Assembly: GCA_907163375.1 (NCBI GenBank)
Contig: CAJQUW010009317.1
Location: forward strand, 45,474 to 109,473
Direction of reading: 5' to 3'
Length of the DNA: 64,000 nucleotides
DNA from: Prostheceraeus crozeri
Taxonomy: Eukaryota; Platyhelminthes; Polycladida; Euryleptidae
The notes below the pieces were generated by a model. That model had not been told where the DNA came from and did no database searches. It worked only from the letters and a program-made list of their open reading frames with translations. The position numbers and the translations under genes were made by a program. Positions within the stretch are counted from its first letter, which is position 1. Each line of letters starts with the position of its first letter. This document shows, piece after piece, positions 24,196-35,279 of the stretch.

Positions 24196-24671
24196 GACCA
24201 AAGAGGGAAGTGCAAAATTGCCCCAAACAATGCCTAGCCTGCGAGACATCTATTTCAAAAGGAGTGTGCTTTACTAAGCATATTGTGTACAAAATCATGT
24301 GTTCCCACCCAACTTGCAAAGCAGTGTACATCGGACAGAGTGAGAGAACTGCCCGTTCTCGAATATTAGAACATTTGAATTCCCCCTCATCGCATGTCCA
24401 CCAGCATCTTCAGCAGCATGGCACAAACAACGACCACACAATCAAATGGATGATCCTAGGGAAAGAAAAGTGCAATCGTACGCGCCTAGCATTAGAGGCA
24501 TTTCATATCGCCAAAGAAAGCAACCTGATGAATGGCTGCATGGGAAACCGCACGCTAAGATTTTTGTCAACAGACCGACCCACCTGTGACAATAGACAGG
24601 AACAATCATCGCCCCTCACCGCGTTTGCTGACCGCTCATCACAGGAGGCGGGGGAAAATATCCAACGGTGA
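24192..24671 (+). pseudogene. Penelope GIY-YIG nuclease segment (direct copy)
   Basis: Plus strand, about 160 residues: CPKQCLACETSISKGVCF, VYKIMCSHPTCKAVYIGQSE, LALEAFHIAKE. Same nuclease as in the inverted copy, here separated from its RT by one break. Confidence 0.85.
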
Positions 24672-24909
24672 TGTAACTTGACACCCTGCCGGATTGATGG
24701 CATCAGAGAATCTTCCTAATAGTGAAGTGACAATCTTTCTTATAAAAGCTCTTGTTATTCATGCCTTCATCAAATGTGAGAGTCTGACGAAGATTAAATC
24801 GAAAATTTACTCAACAGAGTATTTTTATTTTATACCCGCAAGGCTATTAGCACAAATCAACTCCATTATTCAAACTCGGGTATGGCCAACGTATTTAGAA
24901 ATTTATTGA
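24334..24909 (+). repeat. Penelope direct repeat (pseudo-LTR), right
   Basis: Counterpart of 21608-22183, same length. Ends at the target duplication. Confidence 0.9.
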
Positions 24910-24916
24910 CTAGCTA
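24906..24916. repeat. Target-site duplication, right (ttgactagcta)
   Basis: Second copy of the 11-bp duplication at 19148-19158; the older reverse transcriptase resumes immediately after it. Confidence 0.85.
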
Positions 24917-25235
24917 AATTATTGTCAAACACTTCGAGATATATAGATGATATATGCGTAATAAATTACAAGCATTTCAATACCTTAATTCCAAAAATTT
25001 ACCCAGTTGAGCTTCTTGCAGATAGAAACGGAGTCAATGACAAAGCCGTTGTTTACCTCGATGTGAGACTCCAATCTAGTAGTGACGGTCTTCGAACCTC
25101 AATATATCATAAAGTGGAAGATTTTGATTTCCCTGTTGTTCTGTTGACATTTCAAGACAGTGCAATACCTTATAACATGGGAATTAATGTATGTGCCAGC
25201 CAGGTTTTACGTTATTGTCGCATCTGCTAGCATCT
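24917..25235 (+). pseudogene. Neptune-type Penelope-like reverse transcriptase, 3' part
   Basis: Plus strand. SRYIDDICVINYKHF (catalytic YIDD box), IYPVELLADRNG, VYLDVRLQ, IYHKVEDFDFPVVL and a degenerate SQVLRYCRIC block. These follow in order from the part at 18389-19158, showing that both are halves of one element opened by the nested insertion. No GIY-YIG domain was found downstream. Confidence 0.85.
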
Positions 25236-25595
25236 TGAAGATCTAATTAAACGAATTAATATGACACTTTTTGTGATGAGCAGCAGAGGATATTGTAAGT
25301 CTAAAATGAAGGCATGTACTGAGAAAATGCTAACCGGTCATAACAATTTTCTAATCAAGTCTGGATATTTCTCAGCCAGGCAGCTGACATCACAGTGCGC
25401 ATTTTAAACAATAAAATTAACACTGTTTGTTTGTTTTCTTAGCATTTTTTTTTATTGGTAATGCCATTTCAGTATTTCACACATATATTTTAGTTTGTTT
25501 TGGTTGTATCCGTCTTTTGTGGTTGTTTTGTTTTTGTTTTTACTATTACTATCAGTATTACTTATTATTACACATATCATTACTGTATTGATTTT
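25236..25595. other. Downstream region of the older Penelope element
   Basis: No open frame; T-rich runs around 25430-25570. Probably the untranslated 3' part of the split element or old intron sequence. Confidence 0.35.
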
Positions 25596-25606
25596 AGAAT
25601 GCCAGC

Positions 25607-25700
25607 GGCATATAAGTTTATGCGGGCCCTGCCCGCCTGGGCTTGAGCGTTCAGGTAGAGGGGCCGAAACGCAACCAGGCGGGTACCTGCTGACGACTGG
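25607..25700 (+). repeat. GC-rich conserved stem-loop module (copy 1)
   Basis: A 9-bp perfect stem CCCGCCTGG/CCAGGCGGG encloses a loop with cttgagcgttcagg and ggccgaaacgc. Inside it GCGT pairs with ACGC. A related module with a different stem sequence occurs at 61966-62056. It lies just downstream of the old Penelope reverse transcriptase, so it may be part of that element's 3' end. Confidence 0.6.
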
Positions 25701-25740
25701 CTATTGTTTTATTTGTTTTAACGTTATGTTTTTTTATCGC

Positions 25741-26353
25741 TAACTGCCCTATTGTGATGAATGGACTGTGTCAGTTACTGGTCTCCATGGGGTTGACATG
25801 GTGATTACTAAGTGTCTATTTATATATAAGTTCCTAATCAATCGAGTCTGAAACTTTGACCAAGGAGATCACTTTTTAAGCGGCCTTGTACGATCTCGTA
25901 CACTTAAGGGTGAAGTACAGCCCGTATAGCGCTATGTTATGGACCCCCGGGAAGGTCCGCCCGGCACGCAGTCAGATCCGTCAAGTCTTTGTGCTTAAAG
26001 ACCTTCATGCATTCATGCATTTGTCGAGGATCACAAGTCAAAGGACCATTAGGGGACTAGTGGGAAGGTCCTCCACACCGATCTCGTCAAGTTTGGCTCT
26101 AAAATGTAGTCCTAGGATAGTCAAAAGTTTGACGCGCCTTGAACGTTTAATGTCTGCCGGTGGGAACGCACCACCTGTCACCTGAAGGGCAAACCTTAAG
26201 TCTTATTAACTATAAGTTTATTAAAATTATGAAACATTTAGACGTCGTTATGGGAATGTCCCAGCTTCAAATACAGGAATTTATAAAGATCCATAATTAG
26301 GAGCCAAGAGGATTTATACTCGTACATTCATAACCAAAATTTGAAGAACTTAC
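25741..26353. other. GC-richer stretch of unknown origin
   Basis: The stretch 25860-26190 is clearly richer in G and C than its surroundings and has an open frame on the plus strand (25886-26185), but the product resembles no family I know. It ends shortly before the tetraspanin TM2 exon. Confidence 0.35.
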
Positions 26354-26457
26354 GACAAGTAGCAGTATTTTTGACTTGCAGCAAACTCCGCATAAACCCG
26401 AAACAGCAATGCACCCCATGACACATCCAATGATGAAAATAATCAATCCGGAATTGG
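26354..26457 (-). CDS. Tetraspanin exon: transmembrane segment 2
   Basis: Minus-strand 104-bp exon, acceptor acatttcag and donor gtaagt. It enters in phase 1 (two bases complete a codon) and leaves in phase 0. It reads NSGLIIFIIGCVMGCIAVSG then LCGVCCKSKILLLV: the glycine/cysteine-rich TM2 with the short cytoplasmic turn (CCKSK) seen in tetraspanins, whose juxtamembrane cysteines are usually palmitoylated. The intron to the upstream exon at 62642 is about 36 kb and holds the Polinton. Confidence 0.92.
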
Positions 26458-26677
26458 CTGAAATGTGGAAGTTAAGATTATTAGCATATTTTGTAAGATT
26501 GTTTATATGTGGATAGGTATTTCAAAATTTTGTTCCGTTAACAATGATAGTGTGTTCGGATAATGGTAGCTCCGCTACTTTGGGAGAATGTTAAAGTTAA
26601 ACAACGGAAGTTGACGTTGATGCATAAATTCCTTAAAACCTGTCCCGTACCTGCAGCAAATGTTTCAGGATTTTTTG

Positions 26678-27110
26678 TAATAATAATAATAATAAGGCGT
26701 TTATTCAAGTGAAAGTGAAAATCATAAAGTACAGAAGTCATGGTATACGAATTCAAATTCTGATTAACAGAAATACAGAAACTACATCGCGATAGGACAC
26801 AGTGAAATGGGTTCTGCTTAGATCAACGAATTAATTAGAAGAAGAAATTTTACTGTTCGACAAGAGGTGTGTATGGAAAGAAAGAGTTTAAGCGTCTGGA
26901 TGTGAAACATAACGGCATCGAATAATGACCAGAACGAGATAAAATTTTTGGAACACATTTTTGGAGTGGATGGTCGGGAAGATTACATTTTCTGAGATAG
27001 TCAGTGGCGAGCCGCTCTCTAATCACAGCGATGTCAGGTATGATGGAAAATAATGAAAGAATAAGGGCAATTCCATATGAAAACGGAGGATGGTTCACAA
27101 GAATTTTTTT
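26678..27110 (-). mobile_element. LINE 3' end fragment with (ATT)n tail
   Basis: The minus strand encodes IIPDIAVIRERLATDYLRKC, NLPDHPLQKCVP and SRRLNSFFPYTPLVEQ, the C-terminal tail of a non-LTR retrotransposon ORF2. The same tail, more decayed, is found at 356-760. A microsatellite taataataataataataa (26678-26694) marks its 3' end. Starts 220 bp from the tetraspanin TM2 exon. Confidence 0.7.
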
Positions 27111-29616
27111 TCAAGACTTTTCCGGCAGTTTAAAGTAATCTACATATTCTGAATTTTGCACACATATTTAGCTAAATTAGACCGAAATTCGTCTACAGTC
27201 GATATAAGGACCCAAAAAGCAGACGTAAAGGACGCTCGCGGAAAAATTCTTATTTTGACTTTTCAGTTTTCATCTGCAAAACTCTGCGAATTGACTAAGA
27301 GCTTCACTTTCAAGCGATATTTTCCTAAAAATAGAGACATGTGATTTTAGGAAATTGATATTCATTATTCATAGAATGGCTTTGGTTTCATTTTATAATT
27401 ACATTTTCAACGCTACGGATGCTCGCATGACGGGCGCACGTTCTGTCGATTACTAAATTTATGTCTGTTAATCAATCTTATGCTTATTTTTTTCAGGAGA
27501 CTGTTAATGGATTTATATTATTATATATTTTATTATATTATATTATATTATATTATTATATTAATTATTTATATATTATTTATTTATATCTCAATTAATT
27601 TCCCGTTCTAGTTTTGCGTCATAGCGATCGTGTAACAGACACGCAATTATTTTCTTTATTTTCCAAAAAAATTCATTCAATTTTGCAACACTATCTATTA
27701 TGGATTGACATAATCCGTTATTCCAATTAAGAATTTTAGCTTAGTTGTGCATGTTGTGTACTAAAATAATTTAGAAATATTTGGAAGAGCACAAAGCAAT
27801 AGTGTTAAGCATCTACGAATGTAGGCTTTATTTACACTGCACGTACAAAATTCAAAGTGTTTAAATTAATCATATCGCATATTCTAAGGCGCATGTTCTC
27901 CGGCTGATATATAATTGATATGAATGAGATGAAGTATATACCATGTCAAAGACTGAAGGAACTAGCTTTAAGCTCAATTTCAATTTTGGTTTGTTGTAAT
28001 TTGAACACAGTATGGACTCCCCTTCACCATGATTCGCCGTCGTGGTTCCCGTGATGAACATTTCTTTTCTGACCAGGTGTTTGTCATGAAATGTTGTCGA
28101 ATAATGGACTTTTACTAATATTTGTACAATTTCCTTTCTTATTCTACCTTATCGCGTCGTTGTATATTACTTGCAGTGTTCTTCGACTTGGCTGTTCCCA
28201 GAGTTTTACCCAAATATTGCTCTCAATGATTTTTGAGGTTGATTCTTTTCATTCTCTTTATGACTTTGTTAAACGTTTGCAGTTTTTGATAGACGTTATG
28301 ACATCTGACACTCGGACATTAACCACGCTCACATTATTTTCCTATATTATTTGGTCCATTCATTGACATTCCTTTTTTCTCTTAGAGACGTTGTGAAAAT
28401 TCACTTCCTTCCGATTTCATCTTTTCTCTTGCTAGGCTATTCTCTATCATATGTTCACTAATAGGCTTATTCCTTATAACCTCACTTGGAATCGGAATAT
28501 CACAGCTTTTTCGCCTCAGATAGTGTTAGAGATTCGAATAATAAATTAAATTCAGTTAATCAACTCATGTGGGAGCCATTGAGTAAGTACATAGTGGGTA
28601 GGATGTCGAGTCAAAAAAGGCATCTGTATACAGTGAAACTTTTTATATGAAAAGATTCAGTTTTTTGTGGTGCTATTGTTTTCAGTTCCTGCTGTCCAAA
28701 AAACTTATTTGAGCAGTTTTCAAAAAGCAAAGCTTTTGCTAATTATTCACGTGTCTATATACCATCTACGTGAAGCCACAATATAAGTAGTATCATACAT
28801 GTTGGATATCAAAAGTAGTGAACATCTACAAAAATATATTTCAATTAAGCGGAAATTAGGCTGATTATTAAAGGAATTTCATGAACCACATCAAAATGCA
28901 AGTCTTCATGGAACAGTTGAGATCTTATTGTGCCTCTTCGCTGAGATTTCAAGTTTTTAATTCAATTTTCATCGGCATAATTCTGTGATTCACCTAATTC
29001 ACGCTTCATTTCTTGAATCTGAATATTATTGTAGACCCATTTACATCTATTAAAGTAATCATGATCATTGTCTCTGACTACGATGTTTTGCTCTTTCAGT
29101 GGTTGTTTTTTTTGATGTGATCATGCCTAAGAAAATGCTCTTATTAATAAGGATGAGCATTAGAGTAATAGAAACTCATCGAATTGCTATATTACCTCTC
29201 CAATGTTGTCATTACATGTAGGATTTGTAAAATAAAATTCTTTCTTCTGTACTGCAATCATGTACAGAAGTCAAATTCATGTACATTTCTCCAAAAGTAA
29301 AAAAGAAGGCATGTCTCACATGTGGTACTGGGTCTCAACTCGAATTCGTTTAATAAAATCGAAACTGCATACACATTGGGGATTGAATTGATGTTGAGTT
29401 GCTACTCCACCTAATATACCTACCCTATGGTGGGAGCAATGCCTTAAGCTTTAAGCAGGTTTCTAAGAATTTTCAGTGAAGCAAGCATTCGTTATGTAAC
29501 GGACGCTCGGAAATTCAATCCAATAGAAAAATTCATAAAATCAATATTCGGAGAACTGATTGTGTTACTAGATTGCATAGCTGAAACTTCTTTTATACCC
29601 GAGGTGTCAGCGTTCT
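27111..29616. other. Tetraspanin intron, no gene recognised
   Basis: A (TTATA)-type microsatellite lies at about 27515-27590. Only short frames without homology otherwise. Confidence 0.4.
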
Positions 29617-30363
29617 ATCCCTCACGAAAATTCCTCATGATTTTTTATGAGATTTTTACTCATATATATATCTCATGAAATTTAATACGGATTTGGAACG
29701 TTTTCGCATGAAATATCTCATCAAATTTCATGAGCTTTCTCATGAAAATCTCATTAATTAATTAACAGCTGCTTTTTCATACTTCAGAATTTATTTTTCT
29801 CGCATATAGATTGATTATTAAAGCTTTCTTGGCCTAGCCACATTGCCCCAAAACATGCCATGTCCACAATGCTATTTCAGTATTCGCAAAAATAGACCGC
29901 TATTTATCATGATCTTATGTTTGACTGTGATTGTATTTATGTCTATTTTCAACATCTTGCATAGTAATGATAATTGCAAAGTCAAATTATATATACATGT
30001 ACATCATTTCGAAAAAATGCTGTTGCACATCGTGATGATACATCCTATATATTTCTATTTTTATCTTTTGTAAACTAATCTTGAAGATCTTGATCGATTG
30101 AATAAGCTTTCTTATGGTTATTTCCTTTCGCGGCTAGCATGCATAACTTACTACTTATAAGCTAATTTTCACGAAGACCTCATAAATGCTCATGATTTTC
30201 TCATGAACACGATCAAAGCATCATGAGAACATCACTAATTTTTTCATAAATATTTTCTTGTGAGAATATCATGAGACTCATAATAATCTCATGAGCTCTC
30301 ATAAAAATCTCATGAATCCGCATTAAATTTCATGAGTTCTCATGAAAAATTTTCGTGAGGGAT
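29617..30363. repeat. MITE with TCATGA-rich subterminal arrays
   Basis: Terminal inverted repeats ATCCCTCACGAAAATT (left) and its inverse AATTTTCGTGAGGGAT (right) bound 747 bp. Next to each end are arrays of tcatga/ctcatgag motifs in which both strands look alike (for example tttcatgagttctcatga on the right, ctcatgaaatttaatacgga on the left). No transposase; a non-autonomous DNA element. No clear target duplication. Confidence 0.75.
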
Positions 30364-30925
30364 GTTCCTTTACTAGCTCAACAGATGAAATGAAAGCATT
30401 TTAGTTAGCATTTAGGGAACGTTTTCAATTTGATTGTTTTCAGATGACATTTTTGAGAAATCTATGATGGATACGCAAAATCAAACTTGAAAATATGTAG
30501 ACGATTTCAAGATAATTATTCAGTCTTCAAATGTGAATAAAAACATGTTAATTTCAATAATTGTTGGTCAATTTTTACTGTAACAACGAACTTTGTTGTT
30601 TCCATCAACTTTTGTAGATAATCCGCTCATTATCAATTTCTTATGATTCGGAGGTATTGGAGCTCATACAAAATAAGCACCAAAATTTCAGAAAACATGA
30701 ACTATCAAAACACAAATTACGAAGGAGATAGCTCAATCAAATAAAGTCTGATCAAAGTTAAGTCTGATCTGCAAGGTTTGCAGATATTAAACAGTAAACA
30801 ATCGTGCTGAATTAATGCGAAATTGAGGAACTGAAGGTGTTAATAGGTCGATGGAACATGCAATTCTGATTTTTCGAAAATTAGCAATTAATAATACTTA
30901 ATAGTTAATTAATAATATTATAATT
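30364..30925. other. Tetraspanin intron, no gene recognised
   Basis: AT-rich; no feature. Confidence 0.4.
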
Positions 30926-31776
30926 CGAAATAAGAGAAAACTTCGGTTATCTGTGGCCACGCTTGTTCTCAAAGCAGAATACACCAAGAATGTGAAGTAC
31001 ATCAACGGGACATGCGTTATAAAGGAAGTTAGCATTAATCATTAAGAGACAATGAAGTCATAGATATGAAAAATACGCGTCTTGTTGGGACTCTAAAATG
31101 AAAAAATTCATGCACAATCAAGTTACTTATCAATGAAAGTAAATAGTAATACTGAATAACTTAAAACTGACAGCAAAAGAATAAATAATGGACAATCATG
31201 TGCATGTAATCCTAGAAACTCAACTAAGTCGGAGAAGGAATAAACGGTCCTTTTGGCAGCAAAGATCAGGTTTCATCTGACGTATTCATCTGACGCATTT
31301 AACTGAATGTCAACACAAACCGAATGTCCTGAACTCGAATGACAAAGGCTTTCAAGTCCACAAGCAGGCTAAAGATCCCCTCCATCTTTCCATCATCGAA
31401 AGTGTGACAATACGTCAGATGAAACCTGATCTTTGCTGCCAAAAGGACCGTTTATCGTTTATTCCTTCTCCGACTTAGTTGAGTTTCTAGGATTACAATC
31501 ACATGTTTGTCTGTTGTTTTTTCTTTTATTGTCAATTTTAAGTTATTCAGTATTACTATTTACTTTCATTGATAAGTAACTTGATTGTACATGAATTTTT
31601 TCATTTTAGATTCCCAACAAGACGCGTATTTTTCATATCTATGACTTTATTGTCTCTTAATGATTAATGCTAACTTCCTTTATAACGCATGTCCCGTTGA
31701 TATACTTCACATTCTTGGTGTATTCTGCTTAGAGAACGAGCGTGGCCACAGACAACCGAAGTTTTCTCTTATTTCG
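30926..31776. repeat. Long foldback element (~360-bp inverted arms)
   Basis: The arm 30926-31281 returns as reverse complement at about 31412-31776 with few mismatches (cgaaataagagaaaacttcg against cgaagttttctcttatttcg at the tips; caaagatcaggtttcatctg against cagatgaaacctgatctttg at the inner ends). The spacer is about 130 bp. A transcript would fold into a hairpin of more than 300 bp. No coding region; target duplication unclear. Confidence 0.9.
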
Positions 31777-31861
31777 ATTTATTTTCGGTATTGCACCAAT
31801 CAAAGGAATATTACAATTGATACATATTAATTATTTAATACTTTTGATTGTGACCATTATA

Positions 31862-33519
31862 CAGATTGTTTCATAAAAAATGGATCACCCTTAAACATCG
31901 CCTTAACTTCAATTTTGTCTAACTCCGCCAAACTTGAACGAATTTCCCTGAAATTTGGAAGATATGTCAGTTGTGCTTACTAATATCATTGTTGGAAATT
32001 TCAAGCATGAATATTGAGTTGTTTTCCTGTTATAGATAAAAAATAGTAGATAATTTGATCTTCATTTAGCAATGTTACACAAAATCATACCTCACTCTTA
32101 TAAAATTACATTTGTTTCCTTTGTTATGTAATATGTTGTTCTACAAGCCAAAAGTTATCAAGCAAAACAAAAATAAAGAAAATCGGTCAATCAGAGCCAG
32201 TATAGCACCATTATTCATCAACAATAATGTAACTGCTACATGTGATTAACTGGACTTCATGTTCCATAGCTTCCTGACTTCGTTGCGGTGGTGTTGGCAG
32301 CACTCCTGATTGCTTTCAGCTAGAAATCTATCTCTTACCGGTTGAAAACAATACAAAGCACAAATGAACAATAACGAGATCGCATTCACAAAAAGCAAAG
32401 TGTCAACCTTGCTAGAACTAGAGTTATCTTTGCGAGCTACAAGCAAGCGACTAAATGTCCCTTACACAAATGTGCATCGATGGCATAATGATGGTGTTCG
32501 ACTCTGTCGTAAAGAGGGCTCTGGCCGTCCACGCAAAACATCCAAACGTAGAGACCGCCTAATTTTGAGATTTGTTAAAGGTGATCCAAGTCTCTCGTTA
32601 ACTGAGATGGCTGCACTACTCTCGTCTATTTCTAAGTCCACTATTCGTAGAAGACTTATTGAGTCGAATTTCAAGAGCTGTAAGAGGCCCTCTCAGATCG
32701 AATTATCAGATCAGCATACAAAAAGACGTCTCAGATGGGCAATGAGTCATTGTCACTGGTGAAATCAATGGGATCGGGTTGTCTGGTCTGATGAGGAATC
32801 AGTCCGTCTGAAGGATAGTGATGGTCGATTGAGATTATGGATAAAATCTGATCAGGAAATTCTGAGACATTTACATCGTCCCCGGGTACAAGGTGGTGCG
32901 ACTCTACCGATTTGGGCTGGCATCTGGACCAATGGCCGCTCTGAACTTCACATACAGCAAGGAACCATGAATTCTGAACGCTATGTGAATGTTTTACGAA
33001 TGAACATTGGCCAAATGACAGATCAACTTGGTGATCCATCGACTTGGTTATTTATGGATGATAATGCTACGTGTCACAGGAGTGATAGAGTCAACTTATG
33101 CAAGTCTCAATTAGGGGTTAGGACATTATCTTGGCCAGCTCGTTCTCTTGATCTGAATCCCATCGAAAATGTACGGAGTATTCTGAAACGTAACGTTCGT
33201 CGTTCACTGCTACCTACAGATGGCGTATCACAACTTACGTCACTGTTAAAAAGAGAGTGGAGAAAGTTAGATCAGTCAAAAATGTCAAACGATATCATCG
33301 AATCAATGCCTAGACGAATTGGTAATGTCATAGACAATAAGGGTAGGGCCACAAAATATTAGCTTCTTAAGAACCGTTACTGTATCATAGCTTATCAGAT
33401 TATATAAGGACATTTAAATATATTAGGGACATGAAATAACATGAAAAATGCTTTCTGTATCATACTTATGTTTTATTTAGTCATATTTTAGGATGATCCA
33501 CTTTTTATGAAACGGACTG
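31862..33519 (+). mobile_element. Tc1-like DNA transposon, nearly intact
   Basis: Flanked by TA dinucleotides (31860-31861 and 33520-33521). The ends are CAGATTGTTTCATAAAAAAT and the inverse of CAGTCCGTTTCATAAAAAGT, so the inverted repeats are short, about 28 bp and imperfect. Length 1658 bp with a single transposase on the plus strand. Confidence 0.9.
32364..33362 (+). pseudogene. Tc1-like transposase with one in-frame stop
   Basis: Plus strand, one frame of about 332 codons broken by a TGA at 32760-32762. Residues 1-130 hold two helix-turn-helix units (SLRATSKRLNVPYTNVHRWH and STIRRRLIESNF) separated by the GRPRK AT-hook-like motif. The catalytic part follows: VVWSDEESV (first D), LFMDDNATCHRS (second D) and SLDLNPIENV (third acidic residue, E in IEN, giving a DD34E-like spacing). 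Apart from the stop the protein looks complete from MNNNEIAF to RATKY. A cut-and-paste enzyme that would act on the flanking inverted repeats. Confidence 0.88.
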
Positions 33520-33521
33520 TA

Positions 33522-34102
33522 GATTTGAGACAGAGATTGATGGATTCGGATATGTAAATCGTGAGCCAGGACACAAAGTTGAAGCATAAGTCAAATCAAA
33601 ATTGCAGACCGAATGGCAAAATTCACCAAAGGAGCTTCCCGCATAAAAAGTACTTTTCCTTCCTCCACGATACAGATGACAATATAAACTTTATAAAAAT
33701 TACTCAATATAAATTTTTGAGAGATCTGCAACTCAATCCCCATTCCAGCAGCCAGACCGCACTAAACCTGGGAATATTGCGCAGTCAGCATGGTTAGATT
33801 TTTTATCAAGAATTTGAAGCTCTCCAAATTCCGTGCTCACTGCTTGCAACAGACGTTAGCCAGACCATTGAAAGTTTTTAGTTCATTTGCTCGTTAATGC
33901 AAATTGTAACTCAACATTGTTTATTGGTTAAGGCCCGCTCTTCAGCACGGAAGTGAAGAAGAGTTCAGTGTTCGAGTCGGTTCGCCTGCGCAGGTTCCGC
34001 TGCTCTCATTTGGTTCATACTTGAACGTTGCGCTACGAGCGATAAATCGAGGGTGCTGTTATCGAATTGTCGGTAACAGCACAACTGATTGTCAGTTTTG
34101 CG
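33522..34102. other. Tetraspanin intron, no gene recognised
   Basis: A plus-strand frame at 33561-33797 (78 codons) has no recognisable relatives. Ends with the left target duplication of the next repeat (gttttgcg, 34095-34102). Confidence 0.35.
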
Positions 34103-34622
34103 CATAGAATTAGATAGGTCGTCACTTCTTCTGTTTGACTTGAAACGAAACATTGGAACATGTAGCGTTTATGAAATGGCACAGTCTGTTGACATTATGC
34201 CATAGCAATCGAACAATAAGCAGCCAGTTCAACATTTGACACGCCAAATTGTGCGATGATTCGGTGACTTATCAACCGGATCATACAGCAAACAGACACA
34301 GTCGGTGTCAAGTTCTACAGAGAAGTTTGTGAACGTTTCTTCGTGTGCCTGCTAACTTTTTTAATAATTATCGCAGGGCCCAACATTATCGAGAAAACTT
34401 TTGCGCAATGATCTGAATTCTTCGAATCTGAAGGAATCGTGGCGATCGGAGCATTTTGAAGGAATTCAGAGCAATCCGCAAGCGACGCACGAATAATTTT
34501 CCTATCACTGCAAGGTATTAAACATTTCTTTTTGCCCACTTAATAGGTTCCTGCATATGCCATCGTTTTGAATCAGTTTGCACTTCTAGCAAAGTGATGC
34601 GGCTAAACAATCTAATTCTATG
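34103..34622 (-). mobile_element. 520-bp hAT-like non-autonomous element (copy 3)
   Basis: Ends CATAGAATTAGA and TCTAATTCTATG are inverted repeats. The flanks gttttgcg (34095-34102) and gatttgcg (34623-34630) differ by one base and look like an aged 8-bp target duplication. The interior is the same sequence as 59799-60320 in reverse orientation. No transposase. The 8-bp duplication suggests the hAT superfamily; the terminus is unlike that of the element at 16726. Confidence 0.85.
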
Positions 34623-34630
34623 GATTTGCG

Positions 34631-35279
34631 CCAAACTGACATCATCTTCTCGATGTGTGAGTTGCATGAATCATAGATATCGGACCGCGTGACCAATAAT
34701 TTATGAAACCGTTTCTAAACGTTCGACAGGCTGAAATTTATTGTCTAATAGGTTTGTCGATTTGTCACAGAACGAAAGAATTGTCAAATACGAAAGAATA
34801 ACGCTTGTCAAGATGAAAAGGTAACAATAAAATATCTTTGAGATACTCCGGTTATTTTGTAAGGCTGCATATCCGACAAATGGTGCCGTGACCACTTTTA
34901 TGATTTCTAGCACAACGCAACCTATTTATTCACTAACCGAGTAATCTATTTCAAATATTGAGATCAGCTGATCCGCTGATAGTTATTCACTCTTTGTATG
35001 TTCTCACGATATCTTCCCTGTCGAGTTTGATACGGCAACGTGATCACCAGATACAGACAGTATTGGCTTCGAGCTTGCATTTCTCAAGACGAAACTTGAA
35101 GATATTAGGAAACTTGATCTGTTGATCATTGAATCTTACTCGGACGACTTCATCGAGAGCGATGAGCTTTTGACTCAGCTTGACTTAGAGAACGAGTTTA
35201 TGATGGAAAGTCTGGGAAAATTCACGAGGTAGAGTCATATTTGTCAAAACATAGGACAATATTTGCTGATAATACCGTA
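34631..35279. other. Tetraspanin intron, no gene recognised
   Basis: No feature seen. Confidence 0.4.

Larger units (their letters stand above)
19159..24905. mobile_element. Young Penelope-like element cluster (inverted copy + tandem copy)
   Basis: A 5.75-kb compound insertion flanked by an 11-bp target duplication. From left to right it holds an inverted, 5'-truncated copy (19159-21607, minus); a 5'-truncated tail in direct orientation (21608 to about 21970); a full unit (to about 24696); and the head of a further unit (to 24905). As a result 576-bp direct repeats (21608-22183 and 24334-24909) flank the plus copy, the pseudo-LTR arrangement known for Penelope elements. Copies are almost identical over kilobases, so the insertion is recent. 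Confidence 0.9.

Noticed and set aside
25886-26185. 99-codon plus-strand frame in a GC-richer patch
   Set aside because: No family resemblance, no splice or start context; probably chance openness in GC-rich DNA.
28091-28366. 91-codon hydrophobic plus-strand frame
   Set aside because: Composition reflects T-rich DNA; no transmembrane family, splice or repeat context.
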